Shown: positions 1 to 8,133 of the stretch, piece by piece
Layout of the letters: every line of letters begins with the position of its first letter
Numbering within the stretch: position 1 is the first letter of the stretch
Source: Clostridium sp. AF27-2AA
GTDB taxonomy: Bacteria; Bacillota; Clostridia; Lachnospirales; Lachnospiraceae
NCBI RefSeq assembly: GCF_003478505.1
Contig: NZ_QUFI01000001.1
Span: 88,397 to 152,396 of the forward strand
DNA: 64,000 nucleotides
Direction: 5' to 3'
Translations under genes and position numbers: made by a program
The notes under the pieces: model-generated
Database searches by the model: none
What the model was told of the DNA's origin: nothing
What the model saw: the letters and a program-made list of their open reading frames with translations, nothing else

Positions 1-4
1 GTCT

Positions 5-18
5 GGAGTTTGAATAGT
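5..18. repeat. Attachment-site-like direct repeat, copy 1
   Basis: GGAGTTTGAATAGT is found here and, identical, at 8996-9009; its 11-bp core GAGTTTGAATA recurs at 27834-27844. All three copies are followed closely by a GC-rich hairpin and then by paired short repeats. This is what core attachment sites of tandem integrated elements would look like. The left chromosomal flank is outside the window, so the left limit of element A is an inference. Confidence 0.6.
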
Positions 19-25
19 AAACAGA

Positions 26-63
26 GAGCCGGGAAGCCGCATAAACAGCGGACTTCCCGGCTC
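26..63. terminator. GC-rich hairpin next to att copy 1
   Basis: The arms GAGCCGGGAAG and CTTCCCGGCTC are perfectly complementary around an A-rich loop. It lies just beyond the 3' end of the minus-strand ATPase gene and may end its transcript or insulate the element end. There is no clear T-run on either side, so a purely structural role is also possible. Confidence 0.5.
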
Positions 64-75
64 TTAGTGTGTAGC

Positions 76-94
76 GTGATACCTTTTTGATACC
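76..94. repeat. Arm-type integrase site pair, left end of element A
   Basis: GTGATACC, five bases, GATACC: two repeats set 11 bp (one helical turn) apart. The same layout with a different 5-base spacer is at 8875-8893, the other end of element A. Tn916-type integrases bind such DR2 repeats with their N-terminal domain. The repeat overlaps the last base of the ATPase reading frame. Confidence 0.5.
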
Positions 95-1572
95 TATTTA
101 GCTTTTCCTTGACTAACATTTAGTCCTTCACGGTATATAAATGGTATTTTCCACGAATTATTTTTTTCTTCTAAGAATCCAATTTCTTTTAGCTTTTCGG
201 TTCTACTCTTCCAGTTTCTTCCTAATATTCTGGCTAGAGATTCTGCTGTATGTTCAGCCTTTTGATCTTTAAAAGACTCAATCCATTTTCGGCATTTAGG
301 GTATTCTGCAAAAAGTTGTGTTTCTAGTTTCTCCTTTGATGTTTCTGCAAAAGCCAAACGAAGCGCGTTTGATGAAATAAGGTATGATTCGGATATATCT
401 TTTTCATTTTTCTCATTTAATTGATTCAATTGAAACGCCCGTGCCTTATCTAATATATTAATAATATCACGGGGAGTATAAATACCATTGCCATCCTTAA
501 CATGGTTTATCATCCATCCAATGGAATCGGGATTTTTTGATCCAACATCAATTTGTGGCTTAATAAAAAGAAATAAAATCTTTAAGCGTTCAGATGGAGT
601 TAGTTTTTTACAGGTTGTTGGATATCCTTGAGCTTTAACATAATCAGCAAAAGATGCATTATATAATAATCGTTCAACTAATAATTGTTCAATTATGTCA
701 CGTTCCCATTTGATAGAATTCATAGTTTTTGCTGATATATGCGTTAAGGAAGTAAAACCTTTATCAAGTGTTATGGTTTTAAATATATCGTCACGAATAA
801 AGATTTTTATTTTGAATCCAGAATATCCACAAATATCTTTATATGCATAGAAAAGAGATTTTAAAATAAGTGTGTCTGTTGATGTATTATCAGGAAAAGC
901 ATCATCCAATCTATCAATCATAACCCAAAAACAAGATGAATTATTTATGATTAACTCATTTAAGGAACTGAAAATACTATTAAAATCGACTAAAGTGTTA
1001 GCATTATCATTTGGTGTTTGTGATTCATTAAAGTCACTAGGAGTGACCTCAACGGTTTGGATTGTTTTGCCATCTGGTGAAAATGTATTGGTAAATGAAA
1101 ATTTTACTCTTTTTAATGAGTAAATAAGATTATCCAATATGCCTTTTTTTCCGGATAAAAGGCCAGCTTTTTTTAATTGAGATTCAAGATTTTCATAATT
1201 GGAAAAAAGTTCTTTACATTCTTTCCATATAACATTAATGAGATAAATTTTCCATGCATCTATAAGTTTTTGGATATCACTTGTTTTGATAGATACAGTA
1301 GAAAAAGCACGTTTAAAATCAGGGTCCCCTTTAAGTTGAATTGCTTTTATTAGCAATTTATTTTCTAATTGGGGATAGAGTGATTGATTATCACATATTG
1401 CAATTAACATAGCGGTTTTGCCAGAACCTTTAACGCCTTTTATTATATCATATCGGTCATTGATTAAATCTAACGTAGATTGAGTGGTTATATAATATTG
1501 TGATATATTTTCATCATATTCTGCAATTGAATTTCCTAAATCAATTTTTTGCAAAACTTCTTTTTTATTCAT
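94..1572 (-). CDS. P-loop ATPase, Sll1717-like
   Basis: 492 residues with a Walker A motif GVKGSGKT at residues 46-53 and a hydrophobic Walker B-like strand ending in IDRLDD near residue 220. The overall look fits the 'P-loop ATPase, Sll1717 family', a poorly characterised group of KAP/STAND-like ATPases often found beside mobile elements; I assign this by eye. A clear Shine-Dalgarno (GGAGG) precedes the ATG. The gene is AT-rich compared with the chromosomal half and sits directly inside the element end, with an XRE regulator 48 bp upstream on the same strand. No membrane segment or nuclease motif is visible. A single-gene defence or element-maintenance role is possible but not shown. Confidence 0.6.
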   Translation of the reverse strand: MNKKEVLQKIDLGNSIAEYDENISQYYITTQSTLDLINDRYDIIKGVKGSGKTAMLIAICDNQSLYPQLENKLLIKAIQLKGDPDFKRAFSTVSIKTSDIQKLIDAWKIYLINVIWKECKELFSNYENLESQLKKAGLLSGKKGILDNLIYSLKRVKFSFTNTFSPDGKTIQTVEVTPSDFNESQTPNDNANTLVDFNSIFSSLNELIINNSSCFWVMIDRLDDAFPDNTSTDTLILKSLFYAYKDICGYSGFKIKIFIRDDIFKTITLDKGFTSLTHISAKTMNSIKWERDIIEQLLVERLLYNASFADYVKAQGYPTTCKKLTPSERLKILFLFIKPQIDVGSKNPDSIGWMINHVKDGNGIYTPRDIINILDKARAFQLNQLNEKNEKDISESYLISSNALRLAFAETSKEKLETQLFAEYPKCRKWIESFKDQKAEHTAESLARILGRNWKSRTEKLKEIGFLEEKNNSWKIPFIYREGLNVSQGKAK

Positions 1573-1620
1573 AAAAAAATCCTCCGCAATTTAAATTAAA
1601 GTTAAGCATATAAGATGTGA

Positions 1621-2190
1621 TTAATTAGACTTCCATTGATAGGAATTGTTACAGTTATCATTCCCCTTTTCATCAACACTACTACTGGAAGCAGGCCAGT
1701 TGATTTTCCATTCAAAATATTCGTCCTCTGAAATTTCTCTGCTTTTTAGCTGTTCTTTCCGTAAACACCATTCACGCAGAAATTCATTTACCAGACCATA
1801 ATCAATCCACATACCGACAGGAGCATGAGCGGGCCATTCGTCACCGTCATTGTACCGAACGGATTTATCATCAGAAGCGTTGCACTTGCTGGGATTACGG
1901 ACAAGCTGGAACAGATGAAAGGTGTTACGGTTATCCTCGTCAAGCCAGAAAAAAGTCTGCATAATGTCCTCGGCGCAGCCGGGGGCTTCAGTAATGAAAT
2001 TGATATAATTGACATTTAAAATCCTGGCAATTTCCATAAGAGTATCTTTTTTAGGAACACGATAGCCGGATTCATATTGTGCTATACGAACATCGGCATT
2101 TCGTTCTTCATATCCTAATTTCAGGCCTAATTCCCGTTGTGTCAATCCCCGAAATGTGCGGATTCTCTTAATTCGTTCTCCCAGTATCAT
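1621..2190 (-). CDS. XRE-family regulator with conserved C-terminal region
   Basis: 189 residues. Residues 5-60 form a Cro/CI-type helix-turn-helix (GLTQRELGLKLGY then IAQYESGYRVP), followed by a roughly 120-residue domain with no recognised fold. The C-terminal stretch GLVNEFLREWC...EYFEWKINWPA is closely matched by a truncated reading frame at 27951-28064, which shows that a second element of this family once lay there. The gene is 22 bp from the GNAT gene on the same strand, so the two are probably co-transcribed. It is a plausible repressor of the strong promoter at 2811-2839, which fires the other way into the excisionase/integrase genes. Confidence 0.8.
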   Translation of the reverse strand: MILGERIKRIRTFRGLTQRELGLKLGYEERNADVRIAQYESGYRVPKKDTLMEIARILNVNYINFITEAPGCAEDIMQTFFWLDEDNRNTFHLFQLVRNPSKCNASDDKSVRYNDGDEWPAHAPVGMWIDYGLVNEFLREWCLRKEQLKSREISEDEYFEWKINWPASSSSVDEKGNDNCNNSYQWKSN

Positions 2191-2212
2191 AGTTCTGTGT
2201 CCTTTCTCTAAT

Positions 2213-2686
2213 TTACAAATTGCATATCATAATCCATTCTTCTTCGTTTTCCCGTACAATATCAAAACCGATTTTTCGATACATTTCAGCCGCATAATTA
2301 GCCTTTTGAACGGACAGCGAAACACGTTTATAATTATGTGTTTTCAACAAAGACAGCATTTCTTTCATCATTTCGGTTCCTATCCCCCGTCCTCGGTATT
2401 CTTTGTAGAGGGATATTGCAAGAGAGGGAGTTTCATCATCAATATGTCCATAATCGTACATGATGCGTATCCAAACAGCACCAATGATTTTTCCCTCAAT
2501 TTCTGCAACTAATGCAAAATCATCTTTTAATGATCCGAATCGGTCAATATAAACCTGCAATTCGGGAGAACAAATAATATTTCTCGACGGTGGCTTTATA
2601 TCGTCTGGAATAAAAATAGCTTCATATAGAAAATCGCTCAACAACGGATATTCCGGCACTGTCATTTCCCGTATCGCATATTCCAT
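2213..2686 (-). CDS. GNAT-family N-acetyltransferase
   Basis: 157 residues with the GNAT acetyl-CoA loop YRGRGIGTEMM near residues 97-107, preceded by the beta strand LAISLYKEY and followed by the usual C-terminal KANYAAEMYRKIGF signature. An AGGAGG site lies 6 bp before the ATG. The substrate cannot be told from sequence. It is the first gene of a minus-strand run (GNAT, XRE, ATPase) inside element A and is probably cargo rather than transfer machinery. Confidence 0.85.
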   Translation of the reverse strand: MEYAIREMTVPEYPLLSDFLYEAIFIPDDIKPPSRNIICSPELQVYIDRFGSLKDDFALVAEIEGKIIGAVWIRIMYDYGHIDDETPSLAISLYKEYRGRGIGTEMMKEMLSLLKTHNYKRVSLSVQKANYAAEMYRKIGFDIVRENEEEWIMICNL

Positions 2687-2810
2687 AAATCCCTCCTGTG
2701 AAAATGGCTATCCCGTTTCCTACATTGTAGCATACCTCAAATAATATGACAACAAAAACTTATCAGAAATGCTAAATTTAATAAAAAAGATAAATTTAAC
2801 AAAAAAGCTA

Positions 2811-2839
2811 TTGACAATAACAGAAATGTTAAGTATACT
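2811..2839 (+). promoter_or_regulatory. Strong sigma-70-type promoter with operator-like repeats
   Basis: TTGACA and TATACT are separated by 17 bp, close to ideal, and point at the excisionase/integrase genes. The area 2760-2875 repeats the motifs AAATGCTAAATTTAA, AAATTTAAC and AAATGTTAAG, with TTAAG and CTTAAC in opposite orientation around the -10. This is what a repressor-controlled element promoter looks like; the XRE protein at 1621-2190 is the obvious candidate. Confidence 0.75.
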
Positions 2840-2890
2840 AAAAATGCAAAACTTAACAAAAAAGTTAAAAAGAAAAAGGAGGACGTGTAT

Positions 2891-3115
2891 TTGAAAAATG
2901 TTTTATTTGTAACAGCCGGAGAAGTGGCGCAAGACTTAGGTGTTTCCAAACCATTTGCTTATAAGCTGATTCGGCAGATGAATGAAGAACTGGAAGCGAA
3001 AGGATTTATTACAATCGCCGGACGAGTAAGCAGAAAATACTATGAAGAAAAATTTTATGGTATGGCGCAGGGTGTGAGAACAAGTTCTCACACTCCTGTG
3101 GCAGTCGCCAAATGA
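2891..3115 (+). CDS. Excisionase-like small HTH protein
   Basis: About 74 residues from a TTG that has GGAGG 8 bp upstream; the earlier GTG at 2885 is too close to that site. Residues 7-40 (VTAGEVAQDLGVSKPFAYKLIRQMN) form a winged-helix or MerR-like recognition helix typical of small DNA-binding proteins encoded just before tyrosine integrases. It is followed 55 bp later by the integrase, and the strong promoter at 2811-2839 drives both. The likely role is an excision directionality factor or an activator of the integrase. The family is assigned from position and helix pattern rather than a named domain. Confidence 0.65.
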   Translation: MKNVLFVTAGEVAQDLGVSKPFAYKLIRQMNEELEAKGFITIAGRVSRKYYEEKFYGMAQGVRTSSHTPVAVAK

Positions 3116-3170
3116 ATATGCAAGCGTATTCACTTGGCTCGTTGCTACGGAAATTGAAAGGAGTGAGATT

Positions 3171-4256
3171 ATGGCGGCGTATAAAGACGAACAGAGGGGA
3201 ACGTGGTATGTGTCCTTTCACTACTATGACTGGACTGGTAAGAATTGCCGGAAAGTCAAGAGGGGATTTAAGACCAAACGGGAAGCGACAGAGTGGGAGC
3301 GGCATTTTCGCATGAAAGAAGCGGCTGACTTGGATATGACTTTTGAGGAATTTGTTCAGGCGTACACAAGAGATATGAAGCCGAAGCTGAAACACAATAC
3401 ATGGCTGACAAAAGAGCATATTTTGAGGACAAAGCTACTGCCTTATTTCAAAGATAAGAAAATGCGTGATATTCGTCCGAAAGATATTATCCAGTGGCAG
3501 AATGAGCAGATTTCTTATCGTGATGAAAAAGGAAAGCCCTATGCTCCGACTTATTTGAAAACTCTGCAATCAGAATTGAGTGTATTGTTCAATCATGCGG
3601 TACGATTCTATGAACTGAAAAGCAATCCTGTTGTAAAGGCAGGGCCACTGGGAAAAGGAAAAGCGGAGGAAATGCTGTTCTGGACAAAAGAGGAATATCT
3701 GAAATTCATTGAAGCGGTAAAGGACAAACCATATTCCTACCATGCGTTTCAGATATTGTACTGGTGCGGTTTACGGGTGGGCGAACTGTTAGCCCTCACG
3801 CCGCAGGATATAGATTTTGATAACAAAGTCATTCGGATAACAAAATCTTATCAGCGGTTGGAGGGTAAAGATGTAATTACAGATCCAAAGACACCGAAAA
3901 GCAAACGGAATGTGAGTATGCCGGATTTCTTATGCGAAGAGCTGAAAGATTATATCGGTAGGTTGTACGGGATTCTTCCCACTGACCGTATCTTTCATCT
4001 GACAAAAAGTTTTCTGCACCATGAAATGACGAGAGGAGCGGAGAAAGCAGGAGTAAAACGCATTAGAATCCACGATTTGAGACATTCTCATGTATCGCTG
4101 CTTATCAATATGGGATTTTCGGCGGTATCAATCGGAAACAGGGTGGGGCATGAAAGCGTGGATATTACTTATCGCTATGCTCATATGTTCCCGACAGAGC
4201 AGACACAAATGGCAAAATTGCTGAATAAAGAATTTAAGGAGGGCGCAGAGGAATGA
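3171..4256 (+). CDS. Tyrosine recombinase / integrase of element A
   Basis: 361 residues with the phage-integrase layout: an N-terminal AP2-like arm-binding region (residues 1-45, ending GFKTKREATEWE), a SAM-like core-binding domain (about 55-150) and a catalytic domain. The catalytic set is visible: Arg in CGLRVGE, HDLRHSH, a second His in VGHES, and the nucleophile Tyr in TYRYAHMF near residue 338. Its stop overlaps the next start (ATGA). It is only distantly similar to the second integrase at 9088-10272. It lies in the middle of element A, not next to an attachment site, which is unusual for Tn916-like elements. Confidence 0.9.
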   Translation: MAAYKDEQRGTWYVSFHYYDWTGKNCRKVKRGFKTKREATEWERHFRMKEAADLDMTFEEFVQAYTRDMKPKLKHNTWLTKEHILRTKLLPYFKDKKMRDIRPKDIIQWQNEQISYRDEKGKPYAPTYLKTLQSELSVLFNHAVRFYELKSNPVVKAGPLGKGKAEEMLFWTKEEYLKFIEAVKDKPYSYHAFQILYWCGLRVGELLALTPQDIDFDNKVIRITKSYQRLEGKDVITDPKTPKSKRNVSMPDFLCEELKDYIGRLYGILPTDRIFHLTKSFLHHEMTRGAEKAGVKRIRIHDLRHSHVSLLINMGFSAVSIGNRVGHESVDITYRYAHMFPTEQTQMAKLLNKEFKEGAEE

Positions 4257-4630
4257 GCGGCACACACAAATATCCAACAATCAGTTTCCGTATCTCTCCC
4301 AGAGAGCGGGAAGAAATCGAGGCAAAGATTTTCGCAAGCGGTATGAAGAAAAAAGATTATTTTGTCCGTTCCTGCATTTATAACAGGGTGTGCGTGGTAG
4401 GCAAGAAAGAAACAGTCTATCAGATTGTGGAACGGTTACAAGAAATGGAGAATCGTCTGGTGGAACTGGCGGAGCAAATTGATAGCAAAGAGCCAGAGAT
4501 TACTTCCGAAGAAATCAGAAATTTGCGGGAAGCCTATGAAGATATGCTGAAAGCAATTCTTTGGATGTTGGACGGTGCAAGGTATCTGTGGCAAGGCGAA
4601 GAAAAAAGCCCTGACAGCGGCAACTGTTAG
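4253..4630 (+). CDS. MobC-like relaxosome accessory protein
   Basis: 125 residues. The N-terminal segment (PTISFRISPREREEIEAKI) has the ribbon-helix-helix pattern of relaxosome proteins that bind oriT and help the relaxase. The C-terminal half is helical and Glu-rich. The ATG overlaps the integrase stop by 4 bp, so the two are translationally coupled. The mobilization genes repA and relaxase follow, which supports the assignment. Confidence 0.7.
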   Translation: MSGTHKYPTISFRISPREREEIEAKIFASGMKKKDYFVRSCIYNRVCVVGKKETVYQIVERLQEMENRLVELAEQIDSKEPEITSEEIRNLREAYEDMLKAILWMLDGARYLWQGEEKSPDSGNC

Positions 4631-4641
4631 GGCTGTGATAA

Positions 4642-4698
4642 CTGGAAAACCTCTGTTATCAACAATCACAATTCAAGTATAGCAGAGGTTTCTTCCAG
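4642..4698 (+). terminator. Long hairpin after the int-mobC pair
   Basis: CTGGAAAACCTCTG and CAGAGGTTTCTTCCAG pair around a loop of about 27 bases. It separates the int-mobC pair from the repA-like gene. No T-run follows directly, so it may be an mRNA stabiliser or weak attenuator rather than a full terminator. Confidence 0.45.
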
Positions 4699-4731
4699 TG
4701 ACAACGAAATTTTTCAGAAATGGAGGTCTTT

Positions 4732-5712
4732 ATGGAAGAAACAAGAACAGAATTACAGATGATTAAAATGTCGGAGATACAGTCGCAGGAGGTAGCGTGG
4801 CTGTGGTATCCGTTTATCTCCTATGGGAAGCTGACGATTGTGCAGGGCGATCCGGGGGACGGTAAGACAACGCTAGTGCTGAATATAGCGGCGAAGCTGT
4901 CAAAGGGCGAGGGTATAGACAGTGAGATGAAGCTGACGGAGTCGCTGGCTGTGATTTACCAGAGTGCAGAGGACGGGCTTGCCGATACAGTAAAGCCCCG
5001 GCTGGAAGCGGCAGGAGCAAACTGTGAAAATATTTCCGTCATTGACGAGAGCGTAAAATCACTTTCCATGATGGATGAACGTCTGGAAGAAGCGGTCATA
5101 AGGACAAAGGCGAAGCTGCTGATCTTAGACCCGATACAGGCATATCTCGGCGGCGGTATGGATATGAACCGGGCGAACGAAGCAAGGGATATGACAAAGA
5201 AGCTGGCGGCTCTGGCGGAGAAATATCAATGTGCTATTGTGCTTGTAGGACATATGAACAAAGCAGCGGGAAATAAGGCGGCGTACCGGGGCATGGGTTC
5301 CATTGATTTCTTTGCAGTGGCAAGGAGCGTCCTGCTGGTCGGCAGAGTGGAGGGCGAAGCGAATATAAGGGCGGTAGTCCAGATAAAAAATAATCTTGCG
5401 GCGTTCGGACACCCGAAAGCCTTTGAATTATCAGAGGACGGTTTTCAATGGCTCGGAGATTATGAGATTACCGCAGATGAAGTGCTGGGCGGTATTGCTC
5501 CGAAAGAGAATAAGCTGGAACAGGCGAAGCGTCTGCTCCGGGAAGTGGCGGAAACAAATAATGCCATGCAGAGCAATGAGATTTTCAATCTGGCGGAGGA
5601 ACAGGGCATATCCAGACGGACGCTTGAAAATGCGAAAAAGGAATTGGGTATTAGAGCAAAGCGGATAAACAACTCATGGTATTGGGAACTGGATAAAATC
5701 AAACTGGAATAA
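4732..5712 (+). CDS. RepA-type AAA ATPase (AAA_25)
   Basis: 326 residues from the second ATG, which has GGAGG 5 bp upstream; the earlier ATG at 4720 overlaps that site. RecA-fold features are clear: Walker A GDPGDGKTT near residue 40 and Walker B KLLILDPI near residue 125, then VLVGHMNKAAG and a sensor region. This matches RepA-like hexameric helicases and AAA_25 proteins that unwind the origin of mobilizable plasmids and elements. A C-terminal helix-turn-helix (residues about 270-310, SNEIFNLAEEQGISRRTLENAKKE) could bind DNA. It probably supports rolling-circle-type replication of the excised element with the MobV relaxase downstream. Confidence 0.8.
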   Translation: MEETRTELQMIKMSEIQSQEVAWLWYPFISYGKLTIVQGDPGDGKTTLVLNIAAKLSKGEGIDSEMKLTESLAVIYQSAEDGLADTVKPRLEAAGANCENISVIDESVKSLSMMDERLEEAVIRTKAKLLILDPIQAYLGGGMDMNRANEARDMTKKLAALAEKYQCAIVLVGHMNKAAGNKAAYRGMGSIDFFAVARSVLLVGRVEGEANIRAVVQIKNNLAAFGHPKAFELSEDGFQWLGDYEITADEVLGGIAPKENKLEQAKRLLREVAETNNAMQSNEIFNLAEEQGISRRTLENAKKELGIRAKRINNSWYWELDKIKLE

Positions 5713-5800
5713 GGCAACAGCGCAACAATGCAGAGTATATAGAATTTGCGGGCTTGGTGTCTGCAAGGTTGCAAAAGATATAGACCTTGCGTTGTTGCAG
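5713..5800 (+). other. Nested inverted repeats after repA; origin candidate
   Basis: GCAACAGCGCAA at the left and TTGCGTTGTTGC at the right are nearly complementary, and GCAAGGT...ACCTTGC forms an inner stem. The string GCAAC is also repeated directly. Such a structured tract right behind a RepA-like gene could be the element's replication origin or a transcript attenuator. No iterons are obvious. Confidence 0.35.
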
Positions 5801-5820
5801 TCTTAAAAAGGAGGGCGAAT

Positions 5821-6060
5821 ATGATACGACAGCCGGAATGGGGAACAAGAAACGTGAACAGATATTTTTATGAGAGCGAAGCCCGGAGGATTGCCGCACT
5901 CAATGAAATATTTGGGAATGTGGAACTGACTGCGGAAGAAATGCAGACGCTGGTATGGCTGTGCGGGTGGGAGGCATGTACGGTAGAAAATGTACTTTCG
6001 GTTATCCGAAAAGCTATGGCGGCGGAAGCAAAGCGGCGGGAACAGCCGCTCCGTCCGTAG
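5821..6060 (+). CDS. Small conserved element protein, function unknown
   Basis: 79 residues from an ATG with AGGAGGG 7 bp upstream. The protein is helical and hydrophilic, with MQTLVWLCGWEACTVENVLSVIRKAM in the second half. I do not recognise a domain. Its place between the RepA-like ATPase and the relaxase suggests a role in replication or mobilization. The stop codon overlaps the inverted repeat that opens the oriT candidate. Confidence 0.6.
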   Translation: MIRQPEWGTRNVNRYFYESEARRIAALNEIFGNVELTAEEMQTLVWLCGWEACTVENVLSVIRKAMAAEAKRREQPLRP

Positions 6061-6190
6061 GACGGAAAAGCCCTCGGCAGAGCGCAAAGGCAGCTTTTGA
6101 TAGAGCGGAGCCTGTCAAAAGTGCTTTTGCGTTTACTTTCGGTTACTTTCGGCGAAAGTAACAAAGCCTATGCGCCGTATCCGGCGCTGA
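6051..6190 (+). other. oriT candidate upstream of the MobV relaxase
   Basis: This non-coding stretch packs several inverted repeats: CCGTCC-GTA-GGACGG (6051-6065), CTTTTGA...TCAAAAG around 6093-6122, a perfect GTTACTTTC-GGC-GAAAGTAAC (6142-6162) and GCGCCG...CGGCGC (6172-6187). MobV relaxases such as that of pMV158 nick within inverted repeats immediately upstream of their own gene. The nick site itself cannot be placed from sequence alone. Confidence 0.55.
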
Positions 6191-6218
6191 TTACCCGGAC
6201 AGGGAGAAAGGATATTGA

Positions 6219-7589
6219 TTGAAGCGAACTATCAGCTTTATGACAGGAAAAGGCTCTGTCAACCATAATAGCAGAAAATTCCATGCAAAGAATACTGACC
6301 CGGAGCGAAGCTGTCTGAACGTGGAATACTGCAATGAAAATGTTAAGGACGTATATCACGAATTATTTGATGAAGCACTCGCCTGGTACAATGAGAAGCA
6401 GACCAGAAGTGACCGCCGGATTGACGATTATTATGAGAAAATCCGTTCCGGCAAGCAGGAAAAGCCATTCCATGAAATTATTTTGCAAATCGGGGATAAG
6501 GACAACATGGGGGCAAAGACAGAGAACGGACAGCTTGCGGCAAAGGTGCTGGATAAATATATGCGGGATTTCCAGCGGCGAAATCCTACGTTAAGAGTAT
6601 TTAGTGCCTATCTTCATATGGACGAAGCAACGCCCCACTTGCATATAGATTTTGTACCGTATACGACAGGAAGCAAGCGGGGACTTGATACAAGAGTTTC
6701 TTTGAAACAGGCGTTATCTGCTCTCGGATTTAAAGGCGGTACAAGGCGGGAAACGGAATTAAATCAGTGGGTGGCTTATGAGAAAGAACAGCTTGCCGCC
6801 GTTATGCTGGAACATGGGATTGAGTGGGAGAAGAAAGGCACACATGAAAAGCATTTATCTGTTTTGGACTTTGAGAAAAAGGAGCGGGCAAAGGAAGTCG
6901 CAGAATTGGAGCAATCTATTTCTGACGGAAAAGAGCGATTATCAGATATTCAGATTCAGCATAGAAAAGCAGTGCAGGAAACAGAGCAGATACGGCAGAA
7001 GGGCGAAGCAATCCGGCAGGAAGTGTCGGAACTTTCGGAAACAAGTGATTTGCTGAAGGAGCAGGCGACAACGCTGGCAGAGGACAAGAAAAAGCTGCTG
7101 TCTGATAATGTGAAATTGGAGAAGCAACAGAAGAAATTGCAACAAGATATTGAGAAAATGGTTCAGTCTAAGGCGGTCATGGAACGGAACATACACGCTT
7201 ATGACGAGGACGAGAAGTGGCAGTTGCCTGAACCGGCGGCGTTGATGTCTGCAAAGGCTTATAAGGATAAAAAAGCCTCTCCACTTGTGGAGAAATTGAA
7301 AGAGACGATAAAAGCACTGACGATTAAATGCGTTCAGCTTGCGGAACAGGGAAAGAAACTGAAAGATAAAGTTACCCGGCAGGAGCAGCAGATCAGTCGC
7401 TTGACAGATAAGGTCATGGAGCAGAGCGACATTATTGACCGATTGCAGGAGAAAATGGAAGATTTGGAGCGTTTGGAACGCTATTTCGGCAGAGAACAGG
7501 TGCAGTCGATAGTTGAGCGGTCTAAGGCTCTGGAATGGGCAGAAAAGGAAAATAAACGTCCGAAACGTGTATTTGATATGAGCAGATAG
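6219..7589 (+). CDS. mobV: MobV/Mob_Pre-family relaxase
   Basis: 456 residues. The family motif HMDEATPHLHID starts near residue 133 and carries the metal-binding histidines; the N-terminal YCNENVKDVYHELF region is also typical. A long coiled coil rich in Glu, Lys and Gln covers roughly residues 225-440. The relaxase would nick oriT and lead the strand into a conjugation channel supplied by another element. The chosen start is a TTG with AAAGGA 6 bp upstream, although an in-frame ATG at 6240 is possible. The length is normal and no damage is visible, so element A may still be mobilizable. Confidence 0.88.
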   Translation: MKRTISFMTGKGSVNHNSRKFHAKNTDPERSCLNVEYCNENVKDVYHELFDEALAWYNEKQTRSDRRIDDYYEKIRSGKQEKPFHEIILQIGDKDNMGAKTENGQLAAKVLDKYMRDFQRRNPTLRVFSAYLHMDEATPHLHIDFVPYTTGSKRGLDTRVSLKQALSALGFKGGTRRETELNQWVAYEKEQLAAVMLEHGIEWEKKGTHEKHLSVLDFEKKERAKEVAELEQSISDGKERLSDIQIQHRKAVQETEQIRQKGEAIRQEVSELSETSDLLKEQATTLAEDKKKLLSDNVKLEKQQKKLQQDIEKMVQSKAVMERNIHAYDEDEKWQLPEPAALMSAKAYKDKKASPLVEKLKETIKALTIKCVQLAEQGKKLKDKVTRQEQQISRLTDKVMEQSDIIDRLQEKMEDLERLERYFGREQVQSIVERSKALEWAEKENKRPKRVFDMSR

Positions 7590-7602
7590 GGGGATTGATA
7601 GA

Positions 7603-7917
7603 ATGACAGATATGGAGAAAAAAGTTATGGTTCGGCTGTGTGCGAAAATCCTTTCAGAAACAGATTTGTATGATACAGATATAGAAGTACGCAATCTAAT
7701 TGACTGGATGTGTGTGTCGGAGCAGATAAAATCAAACAATAACGAGATACGAAGTATAACCGGGGAATATAAGCGGATAGAGCCGGATTGCCGGGAGGGA
7801 GTGCGGACGCAGTTGGAGCACATGAAGTCACTCTGTAAAGAACGTGAGAGCTTGTATGAGAAGCAGAATGATTTGAAAGGGCAGAAGCAGAAAATCGAGA
7901 GAGAATTGGAACGGTAG
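7603..7917 (+). CDS. Small coiled-coil protein downstream of relaxase
   Basis: 104 residues, highly charged and helical, with the C-terminal run YEKQNDLKGQKQKIERELER. It starts 13 bp after the relaxase and has a GGGGG-like site upstream, so it probably belongs to the same operon. No domain is recognised. A hairpin (GGGGCA...TGCCCC, 7924-7947) followed by a T-rich stretch lies just after it and may end the operon. Confidence 0.55.
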   Translation: MTDMEKKVMVRLCAKILSETDLYDTDIEVRNLIDWMCVSEQIKSNNNEIRSITGEYKRIEPDCREGVRTQLEHMKSLCKERESLYEKQNDLKGQKQKIERELER

Positions 7918-7999
7918 GAATTTGGGGCATGGCGGCGGCTGTGCCCCTTATTTCTTGTGGCAAAATTGCTGATAATATGCTAAAATCAAAGAGCAGAGA

Positions 8000-8130
8000 T
8001 AAAAACACAACGTAAGGGATAACATCTCTTATAGAGCCGGTAGGTAGTCCGGCCGCACCGTTTTGGTGTAAGTAGCCCTCCCTCCTTGGGTCGTCCGTTC
8101 TTTGTTCAGTACAATTTTTAAGGAGGAATT
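8000..8130 (+). promoter_or_regulatory. Probable yjdF-motif riboswitch
   Basis: This 5' leader lies directly before a yjdF gene. It has compact stems such as GCCGG-TAGGTAGT-CCGGC (around 8035-8052) and CACCG-TTTT-GGTG. CCTCCTT at 8081-8087 is exactly complementary to the Shine-Dalgarno AAGGAGG at 8120-8126, which suggests control by ribosome-site masking. The yjdF RNA class, known upstream of yjdF in Firmicutes, binds azaaromatic compounds. I identify it from gene context, stem layout and recalled consensus, not from a covariance search. Confidence 0.7.
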
Positions 8131-8133
8131 GTC

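Noticed and set aside
1788..2019. Short open frames within the XRE gene
   Set aside because: They are shadows in other frames of a clear helix-turn-helix protein gene.
6942..7823. 293-codon open frame on the minus strand
   Set aside because: It is antisense to the relaxase coiled coil; the Leu/Arg/Phe/Ser composition mirrors Lys/Glu/Gln codons and there is no Shine-Dalgarno.
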